A stretch of DNA of 64,000 nucleotides from Lachnospiraceae bacterium (GCA_009777715.1 WRLH01000003.1:1-64000), one strand, 5' to 3'. Shown: positions 17,676 to 26,992, counted from the stretch's first letter. Notes: generated from the sequence alone by a model not told the origin. A program made the numbers and translations.

Positions 17676-17895
17676 GGGGACTAGGCACTATTTTCAAATA
17701 AGCATCAAGCTCATCAAGGATGCCTTCATCTCCAGTCAGATGAAATGGCTCATATCCCAGCTTAAGGAAGCCGAGGATATCTTTTTGCTTGTCTAAAGCA
17801 ATAAACTTTTCCGGACTTAAGCCATGCCTTTCCATAAAAAGGCGGGCGATATGAACTTGCAAAAAAGCAACTGGGTTAATTAAGTTATCTTTCAT
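17659..17895 (-). CDS. DUF3791-like small protein
   Basis: The 78-residue protein (FLQVHIARLFMERHGLSPEKF near its start, then a DILGFLKLGYEPFHLTGDE segment) matches the outline of DUF3791, short helical proteins often encoded beside DUF3990 proteins. It starts right after the stop of the preceding small gene, using a CAGGAGCATTAA site that overlaps that gene's end. It is third in a three-gene overlapping cluster and probably part of a toxin-immunity unit. Its 3' end overlaps the convergent CBM32-like gene by 17 bases. Confidence 0.65.
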   Translation of the reverse strand: MKDNLINPVAFLQVHIARLFMERHGLSPEKFIALDKQKDILGFLKLGYEPFHLTGDEGILDELDAYLKIVPSPPTQTP

Positions 17896-18120
17896 TTAAT
17901 GCTCCTGTATTTCAGTTTCTTCCATTTCCTCTAAAAACATATCATAAACAAATTCTAAAACTTCAAGATATAAGCCTGTACCAGCATTATTCAAGGCATG
18001 ATAAGTTTTCGAACCAATAAATTGCCGCATTGCTTCTTCCAAAGAAATACTTTTCCTTTGGGCATAAGCTTCACTTATCCGCGCAGTTTTTGAATCTAAA
18101 GAAAACCTAAACCCTTTCAT
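17896..18120 (-). CDS. Small acidic helical protein, likely antitoxin/partner
   Basis: The 74-residue protein (MKGFRFSLDSKTARISEAYAQRKSISLEEAMRQFIGS...) looks helical and acidic at its end. Such genes commonly sit between DUF3990 and DUF3791 genes. Its start overlaps the stop of the DUF3990 gene by four bases (ATGA) and it ends one base before the next gene, so all three are probably made together. The function is inferred only from this arrangement. Confidence 0.6.
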   Translation of the reverse strand: MKGFRFSLDSKTARISEAYAQRKSISLEEAMRQFIGSKTYHALNNAGTGLYLEVLEFVYDMFLEEMEETEIQEH

Positions 18121-18653
18121 AATCTTTCCGCTTTCCCCCTCTTAGTAAGTAGCTTCAAAGCATTATTATTTGCGATAAAAATTTGTCCGGGCAAATTTTC
18201 CGCTTCAATATTCTTAAGCAAAATGCTTAATGCCTCTTCGCTATTAATCGTGCCATATAATCCGTCTAGATACGCATTGATGACTACCATCGTATCATCA
18301 TCTGCTGTTGGCCCAATCACCACATCAAAATTATGCGACCGTGAACGTATCTTACGATTGGCAAGGACAAATTGAACCCACTCCAAATCTGCGCCATTAA
18401 ATACTTTTATCTTAAAATCCGATAATTTAAGCATATCCATTTTATAGGTATAAAGATATGCTTCGGTATTCCTGCCAAACCGCTCCTTTTCAATCCGCCG
18501 ATTGCGCAGGGCAATATTGATGGCATGGTTTTTATCCTCTGACAAATAAAAACCGCGTCCAAAATCTTTGTATGGCTTGCCCTTACTTACGTCAATTGCT
18601 TCAATAATTGAAGTTGAGCCATGATATACGATTTTTAGTGCTTTGTTATCCAT
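18117..18653 (-). CDS. DUF3990 protein, ADP-ribosyltransferase-like
   Basis: The 178-residue protein starts with VYHGST, continues with GKPYKDFGRGFYLSEDKNHAINIA, and later has VVIGPTADD. The H of YHGS and the Y of GFYLS are spaced as in the H-Y-E class of ADP-ribosyltransferases, and the family is classed as DUF3990. The third catalytic residue could not be placed by eye. With two small overlapping genes behind it, it is a candidate toxin of a toxin-antitoxin unit. No clear ribosome site precedes the ATG. Confidence 0.75.
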   Translation of the reverse strand: MDNKALKIVYHGSTSIIEAIDVSKGKPYKDFGRGFYLSEDKNHAINIALRNRRIEKERFGRNTEAYLYTYKMDMLKLSDFKIKVFNGADLEWVQFVLANRKIRSRSHNFDVVIGPTADDDTMVVINAYLDGLYGTINSEEALSILLKNIEAENLPGQIFIANNNALKLLTKRGKAERL

Positions 18654-18711
18654 TGCTTAATTATACTCTTAACGCACAAAAAATACAACAAGCAAACTCT
18701 TGATTACTGGG

Positions 18712-18732
18712 ATTGCGGGTCAGGCCCGCAAT
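18712..18732. repeat. REP-like hairpin
   Basis: The inverted repeat ATTGCGGG/CCCGCAAT with TGACG after it lies nine bases beyond the stop of the GH65 gene at 18742. It may protect the 3' end of that transcript or help end it, but no T-tract follows. Confidence 0.7.
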
Positions 18733-18741
18733 GACGAAACG

Positions 18742-20913
18742 TCAACCCTCTTCCACCTCCCAGCCCTCATGCGTAACCGTCACTACCTTGCGCTTCCCGT
18801 TAAGTACCAGCGGGAAGCGTAGTTTTTTGATTTGCGCAGGCAAGCTTGGCTTAAGGAAAATCTGCCCGGCACTGTCAACAACAAGCCCGGCAAAACCAAG
18901 CACCGCAATCATCCATGCCCCCCCATTTGCCGCCGGATGCGTCCCGCCAATATAAATCTCGCCCGCCCAATGCTTGCCGCCGCCGTTTAAATCAATTGAA
19001 GCCGTCTTTAGAAAAAGCTGATAAGCCAAATCGGGCCGCCGGATCCGGCAAGCCGTCAAAGCATACATACAGGCGGAAAGGCTTGAGCCATGCTCCGTCC
19101 GCGGTTCATAATAAAGCCAATTTTTCCTAACTGTCTCATCAGAAAAAAGTTCCGGGAAAAGCGCCATCATCGAAATGACATCGGCTTGCTTGATAATCTG
19201 CGTCTGGGAAGCAACCCCTTGATTTGTCCCCCAATACTCCCTTTCATCAAGCAACCTGCTCCTTACATCGGAAAGCGTGCAATCTTCCAGCGCAAAATAA
19301 CCATCAAATTGCTCAATGACTTCATTTTCTTTAAAATCCGGTTTTACGTCCGGATAAATTTCTTCTAATAATGCCAGATCTTCATGATAATCCAATTTAT
19401 CAAGCAAAGTCTTAAAAAAGCCCGGCTGGAACATCGCAAAAATGCCTTTTAGGTCGCACACACAGCTAAAGCAAAAGGCCGCCATCTGCACCGTAAACGC
19501 ATTATTATTAACCCGCTCATGATATTCGTCCGGGCCGATAATATCAAGAAATTCAATTTTGCCATTATCCAGCCGCCGATGGGCGCGGGAAAGATAAAAC
19601 CTCGCACACTCAAGGATCACTTCCGCCCCGCCGTCACGGATAAAATATATATCCCCGGTGATGATAAAATATTGCCACAAGGCATAAACAATATCACCGC
19701 TGATATGGATTTGCTTGTCCCGGAAATACGTCCGGACCGGGCGATGGGTAAAAACATCAATGACATTATAATCAGTACAGCCCTCGTTGCCCCCCTCTTG
19801 GCTTTCCCACGGATAAAACGCGCCGCGGTAGCCATATTCAGCGGCCTTTTTCCTCGCGCCGGGCAAGGTTTTAATCCGGTAATTTAATAAAGTTTTTGCC
19901 AATTCGGGTTCAGTATAAGCAAAAAAAGGCAACAGAAAAATCTCTGAATCCCAAAAAATAGCACCTTTATAGGTTTGCCCCGACAATCCACGCGCCGGAA
20001 TTGACAAGTCCTTGGCATGGCGCGGGCTAATGCTATGAAGATGATAAAGGCTGGCATTCATTGCCCGGCTGGCTTCGTCATCGCCAACCAGCTCAACCGC
20101 TGAATTTTTCCAAATTTTATCCCAAGCCGCCTGATGTGATTTTAGCAAACGGTTATAACCTAACATTTTTGCTTTTTCACAAATTGATTCCCCTCTTTGG
20201 ATTGAAAAAACATCATCAAGCGCGGTGCATACCGCAGCATAAACCTCAAGGACATAAGTTTGGCCCGCTTTTGCCGGAAACCTAGTTAAGCGGTAAACCC
20301 CGTTGTCCAAAACCTTGATTTCTTCCTCACAATCAAAATCATAGGTGACGGCCTGGCTTACCGTAACCGGAATCAGCAGTTCACCGGTATGGCAAATAGC
20401 TGAAAGGTAAGGCCTTCTTTTAAATTTGAATTCAAATAAATGAGGGCCGTTGATATCCCAGATATCCGTATCGATTCCGGACATTATTTCGGCGTCAAGA
20501 TCGGCTTCAAACGAAAACTCAATCCGCGAACAAAGCAGGTTCGGTTCAGCCATTGAAGCAAAGCGGGTGCTTTTAATCCTGACTTTGTCAAATAAGGTAT
20601 CACGGTGGTGAATGCCATGCCGGAAATCGATCATCTGATAATGCTCTTTTTCCTTGGCTTTTCCCAAAACCATTTCGATAGAAGCGGCCGTAAGCTTTAC
20701 AAAAAGACCGTTTGGCGCATTAACAGGCTCGCGCCATTTGTCACCGTTTTGGTCATAAACCCCGGCCAGGTTAACAGCAGCAAATTCCGCCTTTCCCCAC
20801 TCGTCCATCGTGCCGCGAAAGCCAAAGTAGCCGTTGCCAATCAGGAAGCGGTTGCCGTTGGTTACCGTTTCCGCCCCGTCATATCCATCAAGTCTAAAAC
20901 TCCAAGTATCCAC
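18742..20913 (-). CDS. GH65 glycoside phosphorylase (maltose/kojibiose/trehalose phosphorylase type)
   Basis: This 723-residue cytoplasmic enzyme would split an alpha-glucosidic disaccharide with phosphate into beta-glucose 1-phosphate and a sugar. The family features are an N-terminal beta-sandwich, an (alpha/alpha)6 barrel with the general acid in GPDEYHERVNNNAF near residue 461, TYKGAIFWDSEIFLLPF near 313, YPWESQEGGNEG near 370 and HGSSLS near 613. It starts at GTG behind TAGGAG. It is the last gene after a second GH65 gene (33-base gap). Specificity cannot be read off, and the two enzymes have different acid loops, so they probably act on different linkages. Confidence 0.93.
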   Translation of the reverse strand: MDTWSFRLDGYDGAETVTNGNRFLIGNGYFGFRGTMDEWGKAEFAAVNLAGVYDQNGDKWREPVNAPNGLFVKLTAASIEMVLGKAKEKEHYQMIDFRHGIHHRDTLFDKVRIKSTRFASMAEPNLLCSRIEFSFEADLDAEIMSGIDTDIWDINGPHLFEFKFKRRPYLSAICHTGELLIPVTVSQAVTYDFDCEEEIKVLDNGVYRLTRFPAKAGQTYVLEVYAAVCTALDDVFSIQRGESICEKAKMLGYNRLLKSHQAAWDKIWKNSAVELVGDDEASRAMNASLYHLHSISPRHAKDLSIPARGLSGQTYKGAIFWDSEIFLLPFFAYTEPELAKTLLNYRIKTLPGARKKAAEYGYRGAFYPWESQEGGNEGCTDYNVIDVFTHRPVRTYFRDKQIHISGDIVYALWQYFIITGDIYFIRDGGAEVILECARFYLSRAHRRLDNGKIEFLDIIGPDEYHERVNNNAFTVQMAAFCFSCVCDLKGIFAMFQPGFFKTLLDKLDYHEDLALLEEIYPDVKPDFKENEVIEQFDGYFALEDCTLSDVRSRLLDEREYWGTNQGVASQTQIIKQADVISMMALFPELFSDETVRKNWLYYEPRTEHGSSLSACMYALTACRIRRPDLAYQLFLKTASIDLNGGGKHWAGEIYIGGTHPAANGGAWMIAVLGFAGLVVDSAGQIFLKPSLPAQIKKLRFPLVLNGKRKVVTVTHEGWEVEEG

Positions 20914-20946
20914 AAATTCTCCTATATAATTATAATCCGGACAGGA

Positions 20947-23241
20947 TTACCAATTAGTAACCACTAATCCCTCTGCCCCAAGTATTACTTCCTCGCCATA
21001 GACCACAAATAAAAGGGCTTTCCCCTTACGTAAACTGAACCGGGTTTTTTCTTTTTCCATTTCGATTTCCACAATCCGCCCTTGGTAAGTAATCGAAAAA
21101 CTAAGGCGTTTCCAACGCTCCGGCAAACGCGGGGCAAATTGCAAAAGGTCAGCGTCACTACGTAGCCCGGCAAAGCCGTAAACAATATTTATCCAAGCTA
21201 AGGCAATTGAAGTCGTGTGTAAGCCCTCGCCGGTATTGCGGTTATAATTGTCAAGATCAAGACGGGTCGCATAACCAAAAAAATCGGTTGCTTCTTCCAT
21301 TTTTCCAAGCTCGGCGGCAAGAATTGAATGGATTGCCGGGCTAAGTGATGATTCATGGACCGTCAGCGGCTCATAAAACTCATAATTAAGGCGTTTCACC
21401 TCGGCCGAAAAAGAAGAATTATATAAGTAAAGGAACATCAGCACATCGGGCTGCTTAATCATATTATTGCGGTAAATCCGGTCATATGACCAATGGTTAT
21501 ATAAGGGAAATTCATCAACCGGAATCAAATCAATCTCCATATGGGGGAGTTCAAAAAAACCGTCATGCTGTTCAAACAGGCCCTCGGCGGTGACTGGCAT
21601 ATACATATTGGCGGCCACGTCCTGCCATTTAGCTGTTTCCGCTTCATAAAAATCCGTTTTCGCTGCCATTTTTTTGTACTGCTCCGGCCTTTCCGCAATC
21701 ATATCGTTAATGACTGAAAGAGCATATTCAAGCGAACGCTTGCTCATATAATTTGTATAAGCGTTATTATTCACCATCAGCTGGAACTCATCAAGCCCCA
21801 TGACCCCATAAAAACCGTAATCTCCGGTAATAGGGCTTGCGTCAACGCGGGTAATCAGGAAGCGGGCAATTTCAAGCAACATTTCCGCCCCATAATCATA
21901 AAGGAACTCTTTATCCCCGGTTATTTTTACATAATGCCAAATACCATAGGCCACCGCCGTGCTGGGGTGGAATTGCAAGCTGGCGTGTTGCCAGAGGTTA
22001 CAGGCTTCCTCGCCGTTTAGAGTTGCAATCGGATAACAAGCTCCCCGGCAATCAAGCATTTCAGCCCGCTCACGCGCCTGGGGCAATGTATTATAACGGA
22101 AAATCAAAAGGCTTTTTGCCACTTGCGGATTTGAAAAAAGATAAAAAGGCAAACAGCACGCCTCGGTATCCCAAAAGGCGTGTCCATTGTATGCTTCGCC
22201 TGTTAAGCCTTTTGCCCCGATATTGTGATGGACGCTTCCGCCATGATAGGTTTGCGCCATCTGGAAGTTGCAAAAACGGATGCCCTGCTGCTCTTCTAAA
22301 ACAGCAGCCGCTATTTCTTCACATGACGGCTCAATCACGATATCCGAAACCTTAAAAAACTCTTCCCAATAAATCTGCTGGGCTTTAAGCGCTTCATCAA
22401 AAGATATTTTTTTGGCGGCAAGAAAAGCTTTAGAGCCGTTCTTCCACAGCTCTTCCCCCTCTGTCCGGTCAAAAAGAACCGTCACCCTTTTATCAACGTT
22501 TAGGGCTTCACCTTTAACAAGGTCAAGGCTTGCGGAAAAAGTGACACTTCTGTCAGTTTTATCCGTTTTATCCACTAAAGCCCCGGAAAGCTCCATTGCG
22601 GCAAAGACTTCCATGCCTGACCTTTTCGTCCTGGCCTTAATAAAAGCCGCAGGCCCTCTTTTGGCAATCTGCGCGTTTTCAAAGAAACATTCATTCCTGC
22701 CCTCATGCAAAAGATCAAAGGAAAGGCCAGAGGATAATAAAACCGGGCCAGAAAAATCAAGGGCTTCAAAGCAAATCCGGCTATAAGCCCGCTCGCCATG
22801 ATTCATGTCAAGGAAGCGGATAAATTTTAGCTTTAAATTCTTGCCCGAATTCGTATGCCAGACAAATTCACGGCTAAGCGTCCCTGAGCGCATATCAAGC
22901 TCACGGACAAAGGCGGAAAAATTGCTTTTCCCAAGGTCTAAGACTTCACCGTCTACCGTGATCGAAGTTTTAAGCCAGTCAACCGCCGGAATCATAAAAT
23001 GGGTTTTGTCAACAATTCCCTTGTATGAGCGGGGCAAATCCTCAATCTCATAAACGCCGTTAACGTACATTCCGCGCAGGCTCAAAAAGCTGCCGCCCTC
23101 ATCAAAATTCCCCCGGACGCCAAGGTTTTCATTCGACAGGGCAAAAACTGACTCGCTGACCCTTAAATATTCCGGGTTAAAGCCCGCCTCAATAATTTTC
23201 CATGGGTCAGTCTTAAAATATTTATCTGCTATTTTCACCAT
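20947..23241 (-). CDS. GH65 glycoside phosphorylase, second paralogue
   Basis: The 764-residue paralogue shows the same domain order. In place of the usual GPDEYH it has GLDEFQLMVNNNAYTNYM near residue 480, a variant typical of a separate GH65 branch; the acid Glu is kept. YNGHAFWDTEACCLPFYLF near 355 and HESSLSPAIHS near 626 mark the barrel. The pair implies either two linkages in one imported oligosaccharide or two sugars. It follows the transporter genes after a 146-base spacer with two GC-rich hairpins, and has GGAGA before ATG. Confidence 0.92.
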   Translation of the reverse strand: MVKIADKYFKTDPWKIIEAGFNPEYLRVSESVFALSNENLGVRGNFDEGGSFLSLRGMYVNGVYEIEDLPRSYKGIVDKTHFMIPAVDWLKTSITVDGEVLDLGKSNFSAFVRELDMRSGTLSREFVWHTNSGKNLKLKFIRFLDMNHGERAYSRICFEALDFSGPVLLSSGLSFDLLHEGRNECFFENAQIAKRGPAAFIKARTKRSGMEVFAAMELSGALVDKTDKTDRSVTFSASLDLVKGEALNVDKRVTVLFDRTEGEELWKNGSKAFLAAKKISFDEALKAQQIYWEEFFKVSDIVIEPSCEEIAAAVLEEQQGIRFCNFQMAQTYHGGSVHHNIGAKGLTGEAYNGHAFWDTEACCLPFYLFSNPQVAKSLLIFRYNTLPQARERAEMLDCRGACYPIATLNGEEACNLWQHASLQFHPSTAVAYGIWHYVKITGDKEFLYDYGAEMLLEIARFLITRVDASPITGDYGFYGVMGLDEFQLMVNNNAYTNYMSKRSLEYALSVINDMIAERPEQYKKMAAKTDFYEAETAKWQDVAANMYMPVTAEGLFEQHDGFFELPHMEIDLIPVDEFPLYNHWSYDRIYRNNMIKQPDVLMFLYLYNSSFSAEVKRLNYEFYEPLTVHESSLSPAIHSILAAELGKMEEATDFFGYATRLDLDNYNRNTGEGLHTTSIALAWINIVYGFAGLRSDADLLQFAPRLPERWKRLSFSITYQGRIVEIEMEKEKTRFSLRKGKALLFVVYGEEVILGAEGLVVTNW

Positions 23242-23272
23242 ATTGAGTCTCCTTTACTCGCCGCCGGGCCCT

Positions 23273-23382
23273 GAAGAATGTCGCTTGCGGCATTCTTCCT
23301 AAATGAATTTTTAATAATTCTTTGGCACAGTTTTTCGCTGTTACATATATCATACCAAAAAATGCGTCGCCGCCGGGCGACG
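23273..23382 (-). other. Two hairpins between transporter and phosphorylase genes
   Basis: An inverted repeat GAATGTCGCTTGCGGCATTC (about 23277-23296) and a GC-rich one (CGTCGCC/GGGCGACG, about 23364-23381) lie in the 146-base spacer. Neither has a clear T-tract, so they look more like RNA-processing or stability sites than full terminators. Confidence 0.4.
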
Positions 23383-23387
23383 CTATG

Positions 23388-24269
23388 CTACCCTTTAATG
23401 CCCCCAGCCGTCACAATATTTTCCGTCAATTTTTTCTGGAAAATAAAGAATAAAATAATCGGCGGAATAATCGAAAAGACCACCGCCCTCATCAAATCAT
23501 CATAATTTATCGTCTGCTGGGTACTAAAAATAAACAGCCGCACCATGACCGTCTGCCAGCGGCCTTGCCCCAGGACAAGATAAGGAAGCAGAAAATCACT
23601 CCACGCCCCATTAAAAGTAAAAATCGTCACGACAATGCAAATCGGCTTGGAAAGCGGCAAGACGATCCGGAAAAATGTCTGGAGCTGCGAACAGCCGTCA
23701 ATCCGCCCAGCTTCAATTATTGAAGAGGGAAGCGACATAAAAAACTGCCGGAAAAGGATTACATTAAAGGCATTTGCCCCGGCCGCAAGCCAAAGCGGGG
23801 TGAAAAAACCGCCCAGATTAAGATTCATGATATTCATGTAAAGCGGGACAAGGCTGATTGTCGCCGGGATAAGCAGCGAGAAAAAAACCAATTTTTCAAT
23901 CAGCTGGTAACCTTTTGGCTTGAGAATCGAGATTCCATAAGCTAAAAGCCCATTAAAAATCAAGGAGCAAATAATGCTTCCGGTAATTACATAAAATGAA
24001 TTTAGGTAATTGTTAATAATGCTAAGCTGTGTCCATGTCCGCGAATAGCGGGAAAAGTCAAAAAATTCCGGCAAAATCGAAGTGCTTGACATATATTCGC
24101 GCAAATCCTTAAAGCCAGCCATCGAGACCCAAAAAATGGGGAACAGCGAGATGATGACAATAATAATACAGATTGTGTAAGCAAGGAACAAGATAACTTT
24201 TGCACTGGGTGATTTGGCATCGAAGTCACGAATTATCCCTGTCCGCGGAGGTGCTAGTTTTAATTTCAT
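23388..24269 (-). CDS. Sugar ABC transporter permease (MalG/AraQ type)
   Basis: The 293-residue permease has six membrane segments. The EAA loop near residue 190 (EAGRIDGCSQLQTFFRIVLPLSKP) docks the ATPase. The start was placed at ATG 24269 with AGGCAGG upstream; an in-frame TTG lies six codons earlier. It follows the MalF-type permease by 27 bases. No ATPase gene is encoded nearby, as is common for such importers, which borrow a shared MsmK/UgpC-type ATPase. Confidence 0.93.
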   Translation of the reverse strand: MKLKLAPPRTGIIRDFDAKSPSAKVILFLAYTICIIIVIISLFPIFWVSMAGFKDLREYMSSTSILPEFFDFSRYSRTWTQLSIINNYLNSFYVITGSIICSLIFNGLLAYGISILKPKGYQLIEKLVFFSLLIPATISLVPLYMNIMNLNLGGFFTPLWLAAGANAFNVILFRQFFMSLPSSIIEAGRIDGCSQLQTFFRIVLPLSKPICIVVTIFTFNGAWSDFLLPYLVLGQGRWQTVMVRLFIFSTQQTINYDDLMRAVVFSIIPPIILFFIFQKKLTENIVTAGGIKG

Positions 24270-24296
24270 TGATAACCTGCCTTTCAAAACTTTGCT

Positions 24297-25196
24297 TCAG
24301 CCATCCCAATCAGTTTTGTATTTGTTAACAAGTGAGTATATCGCAGTAAAAATAAGCAGAATGATGGCAATAATCACCGCTACGGCCGAAGCCCTGCCAA
24401 AGTCCATATTTCCGCCAAAGGCATAACGCCACATCAAAAGCATGACCGATAACGAAGCATTATCCGGCCCGCCGCTGGTTAAAACTAAAGGCTCGTACAT
24501 AATCTGGAAAATGGCGATAATCTGCAAAATAAGAAGCGTGCTGCCAAGGTTAAAGATGGCCGGGATTGTTATGTAGCGGATTCTTTTAAGGACTCCTGCC
24601 CCATCAATGGTGGCTGCTTCGTAAAGCTCCGGATTTATCCCCGCCAAGCCAGCCATATAAATCAGCGCGGTTGCTCCTGCCCCTTTCCAAGTCGCGGTCA
24701 CGACAATCAAGGGGATAACTAAATGGGCTTCGCTTAAGAACGCCATTCTTTCAAAACCAAGATAGCCCAGCAGGATATTGATGACCCCGGTTCTTTCGGC
24801 CGAGAAAAAAGCCGACCATAACAGCACGGCAGCCAAGCCCGGCAGGACGTTGGGGATATAGGCGGCCGTCCGGAAAAAACCCCGCCCCCTCACGGTTTCG
24901 CCAATCACAATCGCCATAAAAATAGGCACTAAAAACCCAATCATCAAAGACCAAAAGGTATAGGTAAAAGTATTGGCAATCGCTTGATGAAAATCGGGAT
25001 TCCGGAAAACACTTAAGTAATTGTTAAAGCCAATAAATTCAACCAGCTCAACATTCCTTGTCCGGTACAGGCTCATCCTAATGCTCTGGATAAGCGGGAC
25101 CCACAGGAAAAAAGCAAACAGCACTATCCCAGGCAACATGATCAGCCAGCTCGTTGATTGAATTTTTATTCTTTCGTTTAAACGGACTTTATTCAT
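24297..25196 (-). CDS. Sugar ABC transporter permease (MalF/UgpA type)
   Basis: The 299-residue permease has six membrane segments and the EAA motif YEAATIDGAGVLKRIRYITIPAI near residue 204. It pairs with the MalG-type permease downstream and the binding lipoprotein upstream (23 bases). The start is ATG 25196 behind AAGGTG. Together they form a CUT1-type oligosaccharide importer. The neighbouring phosphorylases suggest alpha-gluco-oligosaccharides. Confidence 0.93.
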   Translation of the reverse strand: MNKVRLNERIKIQSTSWLIMLPGIVLFAFFLWVPLIQSIRMSLYRTRNVELVEFIGFNNYLSVFRNPDFHQAIANTFTYTFWSLMIGFLVPIFMAIVIGETVRGRGFFRTAAYIPNVLPGLAAVLLWSAFFSAERTGVINILLGYLGFERMAFLSEAHLVIPLIVVTATWKGAGATALIYMAGLAGINPELYEAATIDGAGVLKRIRYITIPAIFNLGSTLLILQIIAIFQIMYEPLVLTSGGPDNASLSVMLLMWRYAFGGNMDFGRASAVAVIIAIILLIFTAIYSLVNKYKTDWDG

Positions 25197-25219
25197 TTTA
25201 CACCACACCTTCGGATTTT

Positions 25220-26734
25220 TTACCTGTTATTTATTTCATCATCCAAATACTCTTGGAAACGCTCCTGGGCTTGCAAGAGCGAATTAAAGACATCTGCACC
25301 CTCTCTGGTAATCATTCTTTGGATAACATTGGTCAGTTCGCGGTATAATTGCTGGGCAAAAACAGGCTCTTCACCTCTTAAGGCAATCGTTCCGTCCGTA
25401 AAGGAATCATAAAAATCATTATAAAGGCGCATATCAACGTTGGAATAATCTAAAGCAATTTGACGCTGGGCCGAAATAAATTCCTCGTCATTCCATGCCG
25501 GGATCGGCGGAAGGACCGGAGTTCCGCGTTCGCGTTTTGATTCCGCGCCAGCCCTCATGCTTGCCAAAATATCATCGCTGATAAAAGGGAGCATTCCGAT
25601 AATTTTTAGGAAGCCCAAAGTCGCAATCGCTTCATCATGGGTCGTGGTCGGGGAAAACATATAACAAGTTCCGCCCGTCAAGGCATATGCTCCGCCAGGG
25701 CCGGCCGGGAAAGGAACTAGGGCAAATTTGTCCACGGGCAAGCCTTTTCCGGCTGTCGGCTGGTCAACCGAATCATCGGCGGCAAAGTTCATCGCGGCCT
25801 CGCCTGTACCCAAAGCCGAGTGGGCCCCTGCCCAGTCGGTGGTTGTCGCATCAGCATTAAGAATATCATATTCCCAGCGCAGGTCACGGATATACTCCAT
25901 CGCCGCCACAGCTGCATCAGAGGTAAAATTGGCAATCCAGCGGCCGTCAGCGTCTTGGGCTTCCAAGGCATAATCACCAACCGCGCCAAAATTCCAAGCA
26001 ATATTTGAGTAAAGCCAGCCGCCAAAGGTTTCACTTGCCGGGAAAACCAGCCCGGCCTTTCCGGTTTTTTCCCGGATAATCTGGCCGTATTCGGCTAATT
26101 CCTGCAAGGTCCTAGGGTACATCGGCAGGCCCTCATCATCGATTAATCCGGCTTCTTCGAAAAGATTTATGTTGATGTGCATCCCCAGGACATATCCGTC
26201 ACGGGGCAAGCCAAAAATCCTGCCGTTTTCATCGCCTAATAATTCAATAAAACTTGGGCTGAATTTTTCCAAAATGCCAAATTCTGCCAAAGCATCAGTT
26301 ACATCAGCAGCCAGTTCTTGCCCGATAAGCAGCTGCGGGTCGGTAAACGGCGGCTGGAACAAAGTCGGTGCTGTCCCGCCCCTTGCCATCGGCAGGTAGT
26401 TGCTTAAAGTATAAGAAAAATAAGATGGGACAACCGTAACATTAGGGTATTGGGCATTCATGACATTTTTGTAGCCCTCAAACAAGGCCAGCTCGGCCTC
26501 CGGGGCTGTGTCGGGCGGCCAATTGCCCAAGGTAATCGTTGCCGTAAGGTCCGCATCAACGACCTCAACTGACATTGCACTAATCTCCGCCGGAGGCGCA
26601 ACATCAACCGCCGGGGCGTTACTGGTTTCCTCGCCCGAACCTCCTCGTTCGGCATTATCATCTGCTGAGCCACAGGCAGTAAGCATTAAGCAAAATGCCA
26701 TGACGAGGGCAACAATCCTTAAATATTTTTTCAT
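25220..26734 (-). CDS. Sugar-binding lipoprotein of the ABC importer (family 1)
   Basis: The 504-residue precursor has a lipobox ending LTACGSA near residue 21, a Ser/Glu/Ala linker, and a large extracellular solute-binding domain. Features include TITLGNWPPD near residue 69, ARGGTAPTLFQPPF near 115, GFPRDGYVLGM-like IFGLPRDGYVLGMHININ near 172 and AAMNFAADD near 315. It captures the sugar for the two permeases encoded after it. Transcription starts about 275 bases upstream behind a LacI-type operator, and the leader holds three tandem hairpins. Confidence 0.9.
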   Translation of the reverse strand: MKKYLRIVALVMAFCLMLTACGSADDNAERGGSGEETSNAPAVDVAPPAEISAMSVEVVDADLTATITLGNWPPDTAPEAELALFEGYKNVMNAQYPNVTVVPSYFSYTLSNYLPMARGGTAPTLFQPPFTDPQLLIGQELAADVTDALAEFGILEKFSPSFIELLGDENGRIFGLPRDGYVLGMHININLFEEAGLIDDEGLPMYPRTLQELAEYGQIIREKTGKAGLVFPASETFGGWLYSNIAWNFGAVGDYALEAQDADGRWIANFTSDAAVAAMEYIRDLRWEYDILNADATTTDWAGAHSALGTGEAAMNFAADDSVDQPTAGKGLPVDKFALVPFPAGPGGAYALTGGTCYMFSPTTTHDEAIATLGFLKIIGMLPFISDDILASMRAGAESKRERGTPVLPPIPAWNDEEFISAQRQIALDYSNVDMRLYNDFYDSFTDGTIALRGEEPVFAQQLYRELTNVIQRMITREGADVFNSLLQAQERFQEYLDDEINNR

Positions 26735-26850
26735 TTAATCACCATACCTTTCTAAAACAAACTGAACCATCGATCCAAAATCCGCTTTGTTCCTGCTCCG
26801 CTAAAGGGTTATGCAACTTGAATTTCTTTAATAAAGTAAATCCGCCTATA

Positions 26851-26985
26851 TTTACATCGTCATTGCGGCCTCCGAGCCGCAATCTCCATCGCAGATTTAC
26901 ATCGTCATTGCGGCCTCCGAGCCGCAATCCATTGCGCAGATTTACATCGTCATTGCGGCCTCCGAGCCGCAATCTCCATCGCAGA
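26851..26985. repeat. Three tandem 45-bp repeats with REP-like hairpins
   Basis: Three near-identical 45-bp units each hold ATTGCGGCC, a TCCGA loop region and GCCGCAAT. They lie in the untranslated leader between the promoter at 27017 and the binding-protein start at 26734, so the RNA would carry three equal stem-loops. The open frame across them (a repeated RLGGRNDDVN pattern) is an artefact of the repeat. Confidence 0.9.
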
Positions 26986-26992
26986 TTTACAT

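Noticed and set aside
26739-26972. Open frame encoding a repeated RLGGRNDDVN pattern
   Set aside because: It is produced by the three 45-bp hairpin units in an untranslated leader; no ribosome site, no family.
26851-26985. CRISPR-like regular repeats
   Set aside because: Units abut with no unique spacers, and no cas gene is present.
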